Shown here: positions 9,118 through 18,669 of the stretch, in pieces
Numbering within the stretch: the first letter of the stretch is position 1
Layout: every line of letters starts with the position of its first letter
Assembly (NCBI RefSeq): GCF_036059255.1
Contig: NZ_CP107947.1
Location: 7,068,001-7,132,000, forward strand
Source of the DNA: Micromonospora sp. NBC_00389
GTDB taxonomy: Bacteria > Actinomycetota > Actinomycetes > Mycobacteriales > Micromonosporaceae
Direction: 5' to 3'
DNA length: 64,000 nucleotides
Notes under the pieces: generated by a model
The model's database searches: none
The model's input: only the letters and a program-made list of their open reading frames with translations
What the model was told of the DNA's origin: nothing
Made by a program: the position numbers and the translations under genes

Positions 9118-10523
9118 CGTCCCGTACCTTCCCGGAGAGCTTCGTCTGGGGCTCGGCCACGGCGGCGTACCAGATCGAGGGCGCGGCCACCGAGGACGGC
9201 CGCGGGCCGTCCATCTGGGACACCTACAGCCACACCCCCGGTCGGACGCACAACGGCGACACCGGTGACGTGGCCGCCGACCACTACCACCGCTGGCCGC
9301 AGGACCTGGACCACACCGCCGGGCTGGGCCTGGGCGCGTACCGGTTCTCCATCTCCTGGCCGCGGGTGCAGCCGGGTGGCGCCGGCCGGTTCAACCAGGC
9401 CGGCCTGGACTTCTACTCGCGGCTCGTGGACGGCCTGCTGGAGCGCGGGGTCCACCCGGTGGCCACCATGTACCACTGGGACCTGCCGCAGGAGCTGGAG
9501 GACGCCGGCGGGTGGCCGGCGCGGGAGACCGCGCTGCGCTTCGAGGAGTACGCGGCCGGGATCGTCGCCGCGCTCGGCGACCGGGTGCACACCTGGACAA
9601 CGCTGAACGAGCCGTGGTGCTCGGCGTACCTGGGCTACGCCTCCGGCGTGCACGCCCCGGGGCGCACCGAACCGGCCGCCGCGCTGGCGGCGGTGCACCA
9701 CCTCAACCTGGCGCACGGCCTGGCCGGGCGGGTGGTGCGGGAGTTGGCGCCGACGGCCGAACTCTCGGTGACGCTGAACCTGCACGTGATCCGTCCGGAG
9801 TCGGACTCGGCAGCGGACGCCGACGCGGTGCGGCGCATCGACGCGCTGGCCAACCGGTCGTTCCTAGGGCCGATGCTCGGCGGGGCGTACCCGGCCGACC
9901 TGCTGGCCGACACGGCGAGCGTCACCGACTGGTCGTTCGTCCGCGACGGCGACGAGAAGGTGGCCGCCGTGCCGCTGGACGTGCTCGGCGTCAACTACTA
10001 CTCCAGCACCCTGGTCCGCGCCTGGGACGGGCACTCGGCCCGGTCGGACGCCGACGGTCACGGCGCCTCGGCGCACTCACCGTGGGTGGGCGCCGACGAC
10101 GTCGACTTCCTGCCCCAGCCCGGCCCCCACACGGCGATGGGCTGGAACATCGACCCGGCCGCGCTGACCGGCCTGCTGCTGCGGCTACGCCAGGAGTACC
10201 CGGGCCAGCCCCTGATGATCACCGAAAACGGCGCGGCGTTCGACGACGTCGTGTCGGCCGACGGCACGGTGCACGACGAGCGGCGTGTCGACTACCTGCG
10301 CCGGCACATCGCCGCCATCGCGGACGCCCGCGAACAGGGCGCGGACGTCCGGGGCTACTTCGTCTGGTCGCTGCTGGACAACTTCGAGTGGGGCTACGGC
10401 TACGACCGGCGGTTCGGGATCATCCGGGTCGACTACGACACCCAGGAGCGCACCTGGAAGGACAGTGCGCACTGGTACCGGCGCCTGGTCGAGACCGGGA
10501 CGCCGGACCAGCCGACGGACTGA
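9114..10523 (+). CDS. GH1 beta-glucosidase
   Basis: A 469-residue family 1 glycosidase without a signal peptide. The N-terminal [15 protein letters not shown] signature is intact, the acid/base is E166 in TLNEPW, and the nucleophile is E371 in ITENGAAF. The C-terminal [16 protein letters not shown] forms part of the aglycone pocket. It starts with the ATG of an ATGA overlap with the alpha-xylosidase gene. Together the two enzymes could strip xylose and then cleave the exposed beta-glucosyl residues of imported xyloglucan or cello-oligosaccharides. It ends the operon. Confidence 0.92.
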   Translation: MTSRTFPESFVWGSATAAYQIEGAATEDGRGPSIWDTYSHTPGRTHNGDTGDVAADHYHRWPQDLDHTAGLGLGAYRFSISWPRVQPGGAGRFNQAGLDFYSRLVDGLLERGVHPVATMYHWDLPQELEDAGGWPARETALRFEEYAAGIVAALGDRVHTWTTLNEPWCSAYLGYASGVHAPGRTEPAAALAAVHHLNLAHGLAGRVVRELAPTAELSVTLNLHVIRPESDSAADADAVRRIDALANRSFLGPMLGGAYPADLLADTASVTDWSFVRDGDEKVAAVPLDVLGVNYYSSTLVRAWDGHSARSDADGHGASAHSPWVGADDVDFLPQPGPHTAMGWNIDPAALTGLLLRLRQEYPGQPLMITENGAAFDDVVSADGTVHDERRVDYLRRHIAAIADAREQGADVRGYFVWSLLDNFEWGYGYDRRFGIIRVDYDTQERTWKDSAHWYRRLVETGTPDQPTD

Positions 10524-10554
10524 CGGCAGCCGCCGGGTCATCCCCGCGCCGGCC

Positions 10555-10595
10555 GACCCGACGGGCAACTGCCCGCCCGGCCGGCCGGCCGGGTC
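10555..10595. terminator. Candidate hairpin between convergent genes
   Basis: GACCCG at the left and CGGGTC at the right enclose a self-complementary GC-rich segment (CGGGCAACTGCCCG, then repeated GGCC). It lies in the 104-base gap between the convergent beta-glucosidase and nucleotidyltransferase genes, where a bidirectional terminator is expected. No T tract is present. Confidence 0.4.
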
Positions 10596-10627
10596 ACGGC
10601 GCGGCCACGGACCGGTTCGACCGGCGC

Positions 10628-11254
10628 TCAGACGCCGACGCGCTGCGGCGGAACGGTGAGCCCGTAGAGCGCCATCAACTCCGGGGTGTCGACCCGGCTG
10701 CCGTCGGCCACCGAGTCGCACGCGATGTCGACGATCTGGTCCTTGTGCGCCAACAGGTAGGGCCGGGCGCCCACGTCGGCGCTGGCCAGGGTGGCGATGC
10801 CGGACCAGTGCCGACGGCCGAAGAGCATCGGGTAGCCGCGCAGCCCGTCGTAGGTGGCGCAGACCAGCACATCCGGGTACGGCAGCGCGGCCACCCGCCG
10901 GACCGCGACCGCGGTCAGGCCCGGCATGTCGACCGGGACCACCACCACCGCCTCGATCCCCTCGTCATCCATGGCGGCCAGGCCGGCCCGGATCGACGAG
11001 CCGACCCCGGTGCCCCACGCTTTGTTGATCACTACCGTTGCCTTGCCCAGGTCGGCGGTCTCCCGGACCTGTTCGGCGGCGGCACCCAGCACGACCACGA
11101 TCTGCTCGCAGCCCGCCTCGGTCATCGTGTCGATCATCTGGTTGACCAGGGGTTTCTCCCCCTGGTGCAGCAGCGCCTCGGGACCACCGATGCGGCGCCC
11201 CCCGCCCGCGGCGATGATCATTCCTGCGATCCGGTTCAGCTGCGCCCCCTCCAC
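10628..11254 (-). CDS. MobA-like nucleotidyltransferase
   Basis: A nucleotide-sugar/molybdopterin-type transferase of about 208 residues. The nucleotide-binding start GMIIAAGGGRRIGGPEALL has the family's AAGxGxRxG loop, and VVVPVDMPGL holds the metal-binding aspartate. Similar proteins act in molybdenum cofactor maturation (MobA/MocA) or as uncharacterised transferases; no cofactor genes are adjacent, so the role is open. The start is uncertain: I give a GTG, but GGAGGGG sits 6-8 bases before an in-frame CTG at 11239, and an ATG at 11290 would also work. Confidence 0.75.
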   Translation of the reverse strand: MEGAQLNRIAGMIIAAGGGRRIGGPEALLHQGEKPLVNQMIDTMTEAGCEQIVVVLGAAAEQVRETADLGKATVVINKAWGTGVGSSIRAGLAAMDDEGIEAVVVVPVDMPGLTAVAVRRVAALPYPDVLVCATYDGLRGYPMLFGRRHWSGIATLASADVGARPYLLAHKDQIVDIACDSVADGSRVDTPELMALYGLTVPPQRVGV

Positions 11255-11362
11255 CGTGGAACGGACCGGGCACGGCGGTACCCGGTCCATCCCGTCCTAC
11301 GGACACCGGATGCAACGAGTGCGGCCAGCCCCGGGTAGCGGGGCAAATAGGAAAATTGTGCG

Positions 11363-13042
11363 CTATGCCGCGTCGGCGTAGCAGTCGACGATGGACAGAT
11401 CCAGCGGAAACCGCACCGGGGTGTCGCCGAACAGCAGCCCCGCAGCCCGCTCACCGCTACGGCCCACCGCCGCCGCCACCGCCTCGGCCTGCGCCGCCGG
11501 ACAGTGCACGATCACCTCGTCGTGCTGAAAGAAGACCAGCTCGGCGTCGGTGCCGGCCAACTCGGTGCGCAGCGTCGCCAGCAGCGTGGAGGCCCACTCC
11601 GCAGCCGTGGCCTGGATGACGAAGTTACGGGTGAAACGCCCCCGCGACCGCGCGGCGCGAGCCCGAGGACTCTGCCGGTCGGCTGCGCCATCCGGGTCGG
11701 TCGGCACGTCATCGGGGTCGCCGAACCCCGCTGAGCCGGGCGGGCAGGTGCGCCCAAGCCAGGAGCGCACCAACCCGCCCGCCTCACCGGTGCGCGCCGC
11801 CGCCTCGACGTAACCGAACGCCGTCGGGTAGCTGCGCTTCAACACCGCCAGCGCGGGCACCGCGGCCCCGCCGGTCTGCCCGTACATCGCCCCGAGCAGG
11901 GCAACCTTGGCCTTGGCACGGTCACCGGCGAAGGCGTCCCGGGCCAGTGCGGCGTACAGGTCGCCGGCCCCGCCCGCCGCCGCCAGCCGGGCGTCGCCCG
12001 AGACCGCGGCCAGCACCCGGGGCTCCAACTGACCGGCGTCGGCGACCACCAGCCGCCAGCCCGGGTCGGCCACCACCGCGCGGCGGATCACCTTGGGGAT
12101 CTGCAAAGCGCCACCGCCCCGGGTGGCCCAGCGGCCGGAGACCACCCCGCCCGGGACGTACTCCGACTGGAACCGCCCGTCACGGACCCACTGCTCGCGC
12201 CACGACCAGCCGTGCGCCGTCCAGATCCGGTAGAGCTCCTTGTACTCCAGAACCAGCGGCACCGCCGGATGGTCCACCCCACGCAGCACCCAGGCCCGCG
12301 TGTTGGGCAGCTCCACCCCGACCCGGGCGAACGCCTTCAGCAGCTCCGCCGGGGAGTCGGCGTGCAGCCGACGGACGCCGAACGCGTCGGCGATCCGGGC
12401 GGCCAGCTCGGCCAGCCGGCGCGGCGGGCCGCCGACCGGAGACGGCTCACCCAGCAGCTCGCCGAGGATGGCGTCGTGCACCTCGGCCCGCCAGGGCAGC
12501 CCGGCGATGCCCATCTCCACCGCGATGAGCGCGCCGGCCGACTCGGCAGCCACCAGCAACCGGAACCGGCCCGGGTGCTCGGTGTCGGCGATCCGGGCGA
12601 GCTGGTCGGCGTACACCTGAATCAGGGCGTCGATGCCCGGGCCGGCCGGGCCGGGCAGCGCGTCGAAGAGCGCGCCCTGACCGTGCCCGGGCGGAGCGGC
12701 CGGGCGCGGCGGCGGATCGGGCGGCACCGGCGCGCCGCTGAGCCGGGCCCAGGCGGCGGCGAACGATCGTGGCTCGCCCCAGCGGCCGGCGTGGCCGAGC
12801 AGCAGCGCCTCGGTCAGCTCCACATCGTGGCAGCGCTCGACGCGCACCCCGGCCCGCAGCAGCGCCGGGTAGACCGCACCGGCGGTCGGCCACACCCAGC
12901 GCGGATGCCCGGCGGCCTCCCACCTGGCCACCGCGGCGGTCAGGTCGGTGACGATCTCGGTCGGGCCGGCGGGCCGGCCGGCGGCATCCAGCGGGCGCAA
13001 CTCTCCCCCGCCCCGCTCGTCGGACACCATCGCCACCAGCAC
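11363..13042 (-). CDS. Stand-alone DNA polymerase I-like protein (bifunctional 3'-5' exonuclease/DNA polymerase family)
   Basis: A 559-residue family A polymerase without the 5' nuclease domain. Motif A is VVADAGQLEPRVLAAVSGD, with the first catalytic Asp and the Glu of DYSQIE. Motif B is RAKAKVALLGAMYG, keeping the Arg, Lys and Tyr of the O-helix but with Leu where Klenow has Phe762. Motif C is FQHDEVIVH. The N-terminal half lies where a DEDD exonuclease would be, but I cannot find a clear DxE motif I, so exonuclease activity is doubtful. The GTG start gives the length common in actinobacterial homologs; an ATG 30 bases upstream is possible. The function is probably repair or damage-associated synthesis, by inference. 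Confidence 0.85.
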   Translation of the reverse strand: MLVAMVSDERGGGELRPLDAAGRPAGPTEIVTDLTAAVARWEAAGHPRWVWPTAGAVYPALLRAGVRVERCHDVELTEALLLGHAGRWGEPRSFAAAWARLSGAPVPPDPPPRPAAPPGHGQGALFDALPGPAGPGIDALIQVYADQLARIADTEHPGRFRLLVAAESAGALIAVEMGIAGLPWRAEVHDAILGELLGEPSPVGGPPRRLAELAARIADAFGVRRLHADSPAELLKAFARVGVELPNTRAWVLRGVDHPAVPLVLEYKELYRIWTAHGWSWREQWVRDGRFQSEYVPGGVVSGRWATRGGGALQIPKVIRRAVVADPGWRLVVADAGQLEPRVLAAVSGDARLAAAGGAGDLYAALARDAFAGDRAKAKVALLGAMYGQTGGAAVPALAVLKRSYPTAFGYVEAAARTGEAGGLVRSWLGRTCPPGSAGFGDPDDVPTDPDGAADRQSPRARAARSRGRFTRNFVIQATAAEWASTLLATLRTELAGTDAELVFFQHDEVIVHCPAAQAEAVAAAVGRSGERAAGLLFGDTPVRFPLDLSIVDCYADAA

Positions 13043-13167
13043 GGATGCGATTCTGCCTCGCCCCTGTGACATCGGCCGAGCCCATCCATCGAAACCGGGC
13101 CGGCGCGCGCGGTCGGGCGCGCGAAAACCGGACAGTGGATCGTGGGAAGGCTCGGTAGCGTGGCCGG

Positions 13168-15012
13168 GTGCCCCCGCAGATCCCGCATTCCGACCCTGGC
13201 ATTCCGGACACCGGGGGGCCAATGCGCTATCTCTGGTGGCTGGTCCGCCGCCAGCCCTGGCGGGTGCTGCGCGGCAGCCTGCTCGGAACGGCCTGGATGG
13301 TCGGCTTGTCCCTCCGGCCCTACCTGATCGCCCGCGCCGTCGACGACGGGCTGCGCGCACACGACAGCCGTGCCCTGGCACTCTGGGTCGCGGCGATCGT
13401 CGTGGCGGGCGTCGGGCTGTCGTACCTGGGCATCATGCGACACCGCACGATGACCTTCATCCGGGAGGACGCCAAGGCCCGCTCGGCGGCCGTCGTGCTG
13501 CGCCAGGTGTCCCGCATCGGCGCGGTACTGCCGCGCCGGGCCGCCGCAGGCGAGGTGGCCACCATCGGCGGCTCCGACATCGACTGGTCGGCGCAGGTGC
13601 TGACGCTGACCGGGCCGGGGGTCGGCGCGGTCGTCGCGTACGCGGTCATCGCCGTGCTGCTCTGGTCGATCTCCCCGGTCCTCGCGCTCTGCGTGCTGCT
13701 GGGAGTGCCGGCGGTCGCGCTGGTCGTCGGGCCGCTGCTACGCCGCCTCGAACGGGCGGAATCGGTCTACCGGACGCAACAGGGCGCGCTCACCGCCCGA
13801 TCCGGCGACATCGTGGCCGGGCTGCGAGTGCTCGCCGGGGTGGGCGGCCGGGACCTGTTCGCTCGCCGGTACGCGGCCAGATCCCGGGACCTGCTCGCCG
13901 AGGGTTACCGCGTCGGCGCGGTCAACAGCTGGATCGACGCGGCGACGGTGGCCATCCCCGGGCTGTTCCTGGCGGCGGTGGTGTGGCTCACTGCTCGGAT
14001 GGCGGTGACCGGTGACGTCACGGTCGGCGAGTTGGTCGCCGTCTACGGTTACGTGGCGACCCTGATCGTGCCGGTCTGGTTCCTGCTGGAGGGCAGCCAC
14101 CAGCTGATTCGCGGCCGGGTCGCCGCCCGGCGGATCGTGGCCCTGCTCAAGCTCACCCCGGACGACGTCGGCGGCCCGGGTCGGCGGGGCCGGGGCACCG
14201 TGCCCGACCCACGAAGGCCGGATGTCAGGGCCGCGCCCGACCGCCCCGCCGACCTGCACGACCCGGTGACCGGGCTGACCGTCCGTACCGGCCGGCTGAC
14301 CGGCGTGGCCGCCGACGATCCGGCGGCGGCGCTGGCACTGGCCGATCGACTTGGCCGGTACGTGGCCAGCGAGTCCACCTGGGGCGGTGTGCCGCTGACC
14401 GGGATCGCCCTGGACGAGGTCCGGGCCCGGATCCTGGTCGCCGACCACGACTCGTACCTCTTCGCCGGGACGCTGCGCGACATCCTGCTGTCCCCGCCGG
14501 ACGGCCGCCACGACGATGCCCGGTCGGGAGCCGACCACGATGCCCGGCCGGAGGCCGACGACGACCGGATCCGCGCGGCTCTGCGGGCCGCGTCGGCCGA
14601 GGACGTCGTCGATGCCCTGCCGGCCGGCCTGGACACGGTGATCGACGCCCGAGGCCGCACCCTCTCCGGCGGTCAGCGCCAGCGGGTACGCCTGGCCCGG
14701 GCGCTGTTGGCCGAGCCGGAGGTGCTGATCCTCGTCGACCCGACATCGGCGGTGGACGCGCACACCGAGGCGCGGATCGCCGACCGGCTGCGTAGCGCGC
14801 GGGCCGGGCGGACCACCATCGTGCTCGCTACGTCGCCGCTGCTGCTGAGCCGGGCCGACCTGGTCGCCCACCTGCGGGCGGGCCGGATCGTCGCCACCGG
14901 CACCCACACCGACCTGCTCGACCAGGACCCCGGGTACCGGTACCTGGTGGCCCGGGGCAGCGCCGATCCCGACATCGACCGGTCCGCCGACGCTGCGGGG
15001 GTCCATCCGTGA
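13168..15012 (+). CDS. ABC exporter half-transporter with degenerate ATPase site
   Basis: A 614-residue TMD-NBD protein. Residues 20-330 carry the six-helix exporter domain. The nucleotide-binding domain has lost its Walker A: the segment VRTGRLTGVAADDPAAALAL occupies that place with no GxxGxGK(S/T). The ABC signature LSGGQRQR (from L499) is perfect. Walker B ends in Asp524-Pro525, so the catalytic Glu is missing, and the switch histidine is absent (IVLATSPLLL). An insertion rich in DHDARPEADDD precedes the signature. The partner gene overlaps by GTGA. A TAGCGT box 6 bases before the GTG, with no ribosome site, suggests a leaderless transcript. Substrate unknown. Confidence 0.88.
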   Translation: MPPQIPHSDPGIPDTGGPMRYLWWLVRRQPWRVLRGSLLGTAWMVGLSLRPYLIARAVDDGLRAHDSRALALWVAAIVVAGVGLSYLGIMRHRTMTFIREDAKARSAAVVLRQVSRIGAVLPRRAAAGEVATIGGSDIDWSAQVLTLTGPGVGAVVAYAVIAVLLWSISPVLALCVLLGVPAVALVVGPLLRRLERAESVYRTQQGALTARSGDIVAGLRVLAGVGGRDLFARRYAARSRDLLAEGYRVGAVNSWIDAATVAIPGLFLAAVVWLTARMAVTGDVTVGELVAVYGYVATLIVPVWFLLEGSHQLIRGRVAARRIVALLKLTPDDVGGPGRRGRGTVPDPRRPDVRAAPDRPADLHDPVTGLTVRTGRLTGVAADDPAAALALADRLGRYVASESTWGGVPLTGIALDEVRARILVADHDSYLFAGTLRDILLSPPDGRHDDARSGADHDARPEADDDRIRAALRAASAEDVVDALPAGLDTVIDARGRTLSGGQRQRVRLARALLAEPEVLILVDPTSAVDAHTEARIADRLRSARAGRTTIVLATSPLLLSRADLVAHLRAGRIVATGTHTDLLDQDPGYRYLVARGSADPDIDRSADAAGVHP

Positions 15013-16775
15013 GCCGGCTGCCGGTGGCCGAGCGCGGCACCGTCCGCCGGGCGCTGCGTGACCTGATCGGCCGGCACCGGCGCGCGGTCGGCGTCGTGCT
15101 GGCGCTGCACAGCGCCGCGGCGGTAGCCGGGCTCGCCCCGCCCTGGCTGCTGGGCACCATCGTCGATCGGGTCACCGCGGGCGCGGGTGTGGCCACGGTG
15201 GACCGACTGGCGCTGGCGATCGGTGGTTGTGTCCTGGTGAGCGCGTTGCTTTCCCGGTACGCCCAGTACGCCGGCCACCGGTTCGGGGAGCGGGCCGTCG
15301 CCGAACTGCGCGAGGAGTTCGTCGACCGGACACTCGGGCTGCCCGTCTCGGTCGTCGAGCGGGCCGGCTCCGGAGACCTGGCCACCCGCAGTTCGGTCGA
15401 CGTGTCGACGGTCGGCACCACCGTCCGGGACGTGGTGCCCACCATGGTCATCGCGTCGGTGCAGCTGTCGTTGCTGTTCGGGGCGGTCTTCCTGCTCCAC
15501 CCGCTGCTCGGGCTGGCGGCGCTGGCCGGGCTGCCGTCGATCTGGGCGGTGACCCGCTGGTACCTGCGGCGGGCCACCTCCGCGTACCTCGCCGAGGGGG
15601 CGGCGGCCGCCGAACTGACCGAGACGCTGACCACCACCGCAGAGGGTGCCCGGACCGTGGAGGCGCTGCGGCTGGCCGACGACCGGATCGGGCACGGCAC
15701 CACTCGCATCACGCGGGTGTGGTGGGCCCGGCGGGCGACTCTCGCGCTGCGCACCGTGTTCTTCTCGGTGGTGGAGGCCAGCTATCCGCTGCCGATCGCC
15801 ATGGTCCTGCTCGTCGGTGGGTACCTGCTCTCCCGGGAGATGGTCTCGCTCGGCGCGGTGATCGCCGCCGCGCTCTACCTGCAGCAGGCGATCGATCCGC
15901 TGGACCGGCTGCTGCAGTGGACGGAGCAGGCGCAGCGCGGCTTCGCGTCGTTCGCCCGGGTGCTCGGCGTGGGCCTGGTCCCGCCGGAGCCGCCCGGCAC
16001 GACGGCCACGTCGCGGGGTGAGCGGCTCGTCGTGCGCCAGGTGCGGTTCGCCTACGCCGGCGGGCACGACGTGCTGCACGGCATCGATCTGGAGGTACGG
16101 CCCGGCGAGCGGTTGGCCGTCGTCGGACCGTCCGGGGCGGGCAAGTCCACCCTGGCCCGGCTGCTGGCGGGGATCGACGCGCCGCGCCGCGGCGTCGTCA
16201 GCATCGGTGGGTGCCCGGTGACCGACCTCGACCCCGCCGAGCGTCGTCGCCGGATCGCCCTGGTCACCCAGGAGCACCACGTCTTCATCGGCTCGGTACG
16301 CGACAACCTCGCCTTCGCCGCGCCGGACGCCTCCGACGAGCAGATGCGCGCCGCGCTGGCCACCGTGGGCGCCGACTGGTACACCGAGCTGCCCGACGGC
16401 CTGGACACCCCGCTCGGCGACGGTGCCCGGCAACTGGGCGCGGCCGAGGCCCAGCAACTGGCACTGGCCCGGCTGGTGCTCGCCGACCCGCACACGCTGA
16501 TCCTGGACGAGGCGACCGCCGCGCTCGATCCGACCACCGCCCGGCGTACCGAGCGGGCGTTGGCCGCCGTGCTCGTCGGGCGGACCGTCATCGCGATCGC
16601 GCACCGGCTCAACACCGCGCACGACGCTGATCGGGTCGCCGTCCTGGTGGACGGCCGGATCACCGAGATCGGCAGCCACGACGATCTCGTCGCGGCCGGC
16701 GGGGCGTACGCCGCCCTCTGGCACTCGTGGCACGCCGACGAGCGTCCGCAGTCCCGGAAGGAGTGGCCATCCTGA
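15009..16775 (+). CDS. ABC exporter half-transporter with catalytic ATPase site
   Basis: A 588-residue TMD-NBD protein. Walker A is GPSGAGKST (residues 373-381), the Q-loop is VTQEHHVF, Walker B plus catalytic Glu is LILDEATAALD (D500, E501), and the H-loop is AIAHRLN. The ABC signature is degenerate: QLGAAEAQQ (from about residue 475) replaces LSGGQ. Because signature and Walker motifs pair across the dimer, this chain plus its neighbour form one complete site (Walker from here, LSGGQ from the other chain) and one dead site. This is a heterodimeric exporter, of a kind that moves lipids, peptides or drugs. Confidence 0.9.
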   Translation: MSRLPVAERGTVRRALRDLIGRHRRAVGVVLALHSAAAVAGLAPPWLLGTIVDRVTAGAGVATVDRLALAIGGCVLVSALLSRYAQYAGHRFGERAVAELREEFVDRTLGLPVSVVERAGSGDLATRSSVDVSTVGTTVRDVVPTMVIASVQLSLLFGAVFLLHPLLGLAALAGLPSIWAVTRWYLRRATSAYLAEGAAAAELTETLTTTAEGARTVEALRLADDRIGHGTTRITRVWWARRATLALRTVFFSVVEASYPLPIAMVLLVGGYLLSREMVSLGAVIAAALYLQQAIDPLDRLLQWTEQAQRGFASFARVLGVGLVPPEPPGTTATSRGERLVVRQVRFAYAGGHDVLHGIDLEVRPGERLAVVGPSGAGKSTLARLLAGIDAPRRGVVSIGGCPVTDLDPAERRRRIALVTQEHHVFIGSVRDNLAFAAPDASDEQMRAALATVGADWYTELPDGLDTPLGDGARQLGAAEAQQLALARLVLADPHTLILDEATAALDPTTARRTERALAAVLVGRTVIAIAHRLNTAHDADRVAVLVDGRITEIGSHDDLVAAGGAYAALWHSWHADERPQSRKEWPS

Positions 16776-16788
16776 CCACTCCTTCCGG
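16754..16788. terminator. Bidirectional terminator hairpin
   Basis: A perfect 13-bp stem (CCGGAAGGAGTGG / CCACTCCTTCCGG) with a 9-base loop overlaps the stop codon of the exporter gene. It faces the convergent importer operon and could end both transcripts. Confidence 0.75.
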
Positions 16789-16811
16789 AACCCACGCCTA
16801 CTGAGCGGCGG

Positions 16812-17741
16812 CTACTTCACCGCGCCGGAGGTGAGGCCGGCCTGGATCTGACGCTGGAAGACCGCGTACACGATGATCATCGGCAGGATGGCGATGGTCA
16901 GCGCGGCGAACAACCCGGACCAGTCCGCCTCGTAACCGGCGTTGACCGAGATGTCCGCGATGCCCTGGGTGAGCACCCACTTGTCCTTCGAATTGGAGAG
17001 CAGCACCAGCGGAAGTTGGTACTGCGCCCACTGACCGATGATGTTGAAGATCGCCACGCTGATCAGGCCCGGCTTCGCCATCGGCATCATGACCTGGAAG
17101 AACAGCCGGGTGTGCCCGCAGCCGTCGATCAACCCCGCCTCGGCCACCGAGGACGGCAGCGTCTTGAAGAACGCGGCCAGGAAGAAGATCGTGAACGGCA
17201 GCGAGTACGCGATGTAGACCAGCACCACCCCGGTGTGGGTGTCCAGCAGGCCCAGGTTCTTCACCACGAAGAAGAGCGGCACCAGGGCCAGGAAGACCGG
17301 GAAGGCCAACCCCGAGACGAAGAGGTAGTAGATCGCCCGGTTGCCCCAGAACTTGTACCGGGCCAGCACGTACGCCGCCATCGAGCCGAGCAGCATCGTG
17401 CCGAAGGTGCTGCACGTGACCACGATGACGCTGTTGAGGAAGTACCGACCGACGTTCGCCTTGGTCCAGGCCCGGCCGAAGTTCTCCCACCGCAACTCCG
17501 CCGGGAGTGTCCACGGGCTGCTGAAGATCTCGCTGGTGTTCTTGAACGCGGCGAGGAAGGTCCAGAGGATCGGCACGATCACGATCACCGCCCACACGGC
17601 GAGCGCGATGTGCCCCAGGCCAGCGAAGAACCGTACCTCCGAGCGGGGGCCCTTCCGCCCTCGCCCACCGGAGGCACCCGGGTCGCCGGTCTTCGGCGGT
17701 TTCGCCGCCGGCGTCGGCGGCAGCGTCGACTGCGGGTTCAT
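16812..17741 (-). CDS. Amino-sugar ABC importer permease, NgcG-like
   Basis: A 309-residue MalG-type permease. A long Pro/Gly-rich cytoplasmic tail precedes the first helix (about residue 45). The coupling loop is VAEAGLIDGCGHTRLFFQV (about residues 198-216). It closely resembles the product at 23.2 kb over its whole length, for example LVPLFFVVKNLGL and SLPFTIFFLAAFFKTLPSSV. It is the last gene of the five-gene RpiR operon and overlaps the preceding permease by one base (TGATG). Confidence 0.9.
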   Translation of the reverse strand: MNPQSTLPPTPAAKPPKTGDPGASGGRGRKGPRSEVRFFAGLGHIALAVWAVIVIVPILWTFLAAFKNTSEIFSSPWTLPAELRWENFGRAWTKANVGRYFLNSVIVVTCSTFGTMLLGSMAAYVLARYKFWGNRAIYYLFVSGLAFPVFLALVPLFFVVKNLGLLDTHTGVVLVYIAYSLPFTIFFLAAFFKTLPSSVAEAGLIDGCGHTRLFFQVMMPMAKPGLISVAIFNIIGQWAQYQLPLVLLSNSKDKWVLTQGIADISVNAGYEADWSGLFAALTIAILPMIIVYAVFQRQIQAGLTSGAVK

Positions 17742-18649
17742 CAGTACTCCACGCTTTCCCGCTTGCTGAGCCGCAGCGTCAGCGCCGCGAACGTGAGGGT
17801 CAGGAAGAACAGGGCCACGCCCATGGCCGAGGCGTAGCCGTATTTCGAGTAGACGAACGCGTTGCGGTAGATCTCCATGGCCAGCACCGTGGTGGCGCCG
17901 TCGGGGCCGCCGCCGTCCACCGAGAGCACCGCGACGATGGCGAACGCGTCGAACGCCGCGATGCCCAGGTAGACCCAGGCCACCTGGAGGGTGTCCCAGA
18001 GCAGCGGCAGCGTGACCCGGAAGAACAGGGTCACCTTGGTCGCCCCGTCCATCTCGGCGGCCTCGTAGATCTCACCCGGGATGGAGGCCATCCCGGCCGA
18101 GAAGAGCACCACGTAGAAGCCGACGGCCTGCCAGACCAGCACCGCGATGATCGACCAGAGGGCCAGGTTCGGCCGGACCAGGAAGAGCACCGGGTCGAAG
18201 CCGAGCTTCATCAACACGCCGTTGATCAGGCCGGACTCGTTCGGCCGGTACACCATCTGGAACAGCACCGCGATGATGGCCACCGCCAGGACCTGGGGGA
18301 AGAAGAACACCACCCGGTAGAACTTCGCCCCCCAGACCCCCTGGCGTTGCCCCCCGCTGCTCTTGCCACCCACGTTGAGCAGGAAGGCGAAGAACAACGC
18401 GATGGCGATGGTGATCAGCGGCAGGGCAAGCAGCAGTACGCCGTGGTGCTGGACCGCCTTCCAGAAGGCGCCGTCGTCGAGAAGCCTCCGGTAGTTGTCG
18501 AAGCCCACCCACTGTGGGGCCGACAGCCCCCGCCAGTTGGTCATCGAGATCTGGAACGCCTGCGCGTACGGCGCGATGACGAAGACCACGTACAGCGTGA
18601 CCGGGGCAAACAGGAACCCGATCACGAATGGATACTTGCCGTGCCGCAT
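17741..18649 (-). CDS. Amino-sugar ABC importer permease, NgcF-like
   Basis: A 302-residue MalF-type permease starting MRHGKYPFVIGF. Six helices are predicted, with the coupling loop EAAEMDGATKVTLFFRVTLP (about residues 198-217). It is strongly similar to the 24.1-25.1 kb paralog, which starts VRHGKWPLIV. It sits between the binding protein and the second permease. Family knowledge links NgcEF-G systems of Streptomyces to uptake of N-acetylglucosamine and diacetylchitobiose. Confidence 0.9.
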   Translation of the reverse strand: MRHGKYPFVIGFLFAPVTLYVVFVIAPYAQAFQISMTNWRGLSAPQWVGFDNYRRLLDDGAFWKAVQHHGVLLLALPLITIAIALFFAFLLNVGGKSSGGQRQGVWGAKFYRVVFFFPQVLAVAIIAVLFQMVYRPNESGLINGVLMKLGFDPVLFLVRPNLALWSIIAVLVWQAVGFYVVLFSAGMASIPGEIYEAAEMDGATKVTLFFRVTLPLLWDTLQVAWVYLGIAAFDAFAIVAVLSVDGGGPDGATTVLAMEIYRNAFVYSKYGYASAMGVALFFLTLTFAALTLRLSKRESVEY

Positions 18650-18669
18650 GACCCCTACGCTCCGATCGA

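Noticed and set aside
10562..10575. CGGGCAACTGCCCG as a stand-alone terminator
   Set aside because: The loop would be only two to four bases and there is no U tract; it was folded into a larger, still uncertain hairpin.
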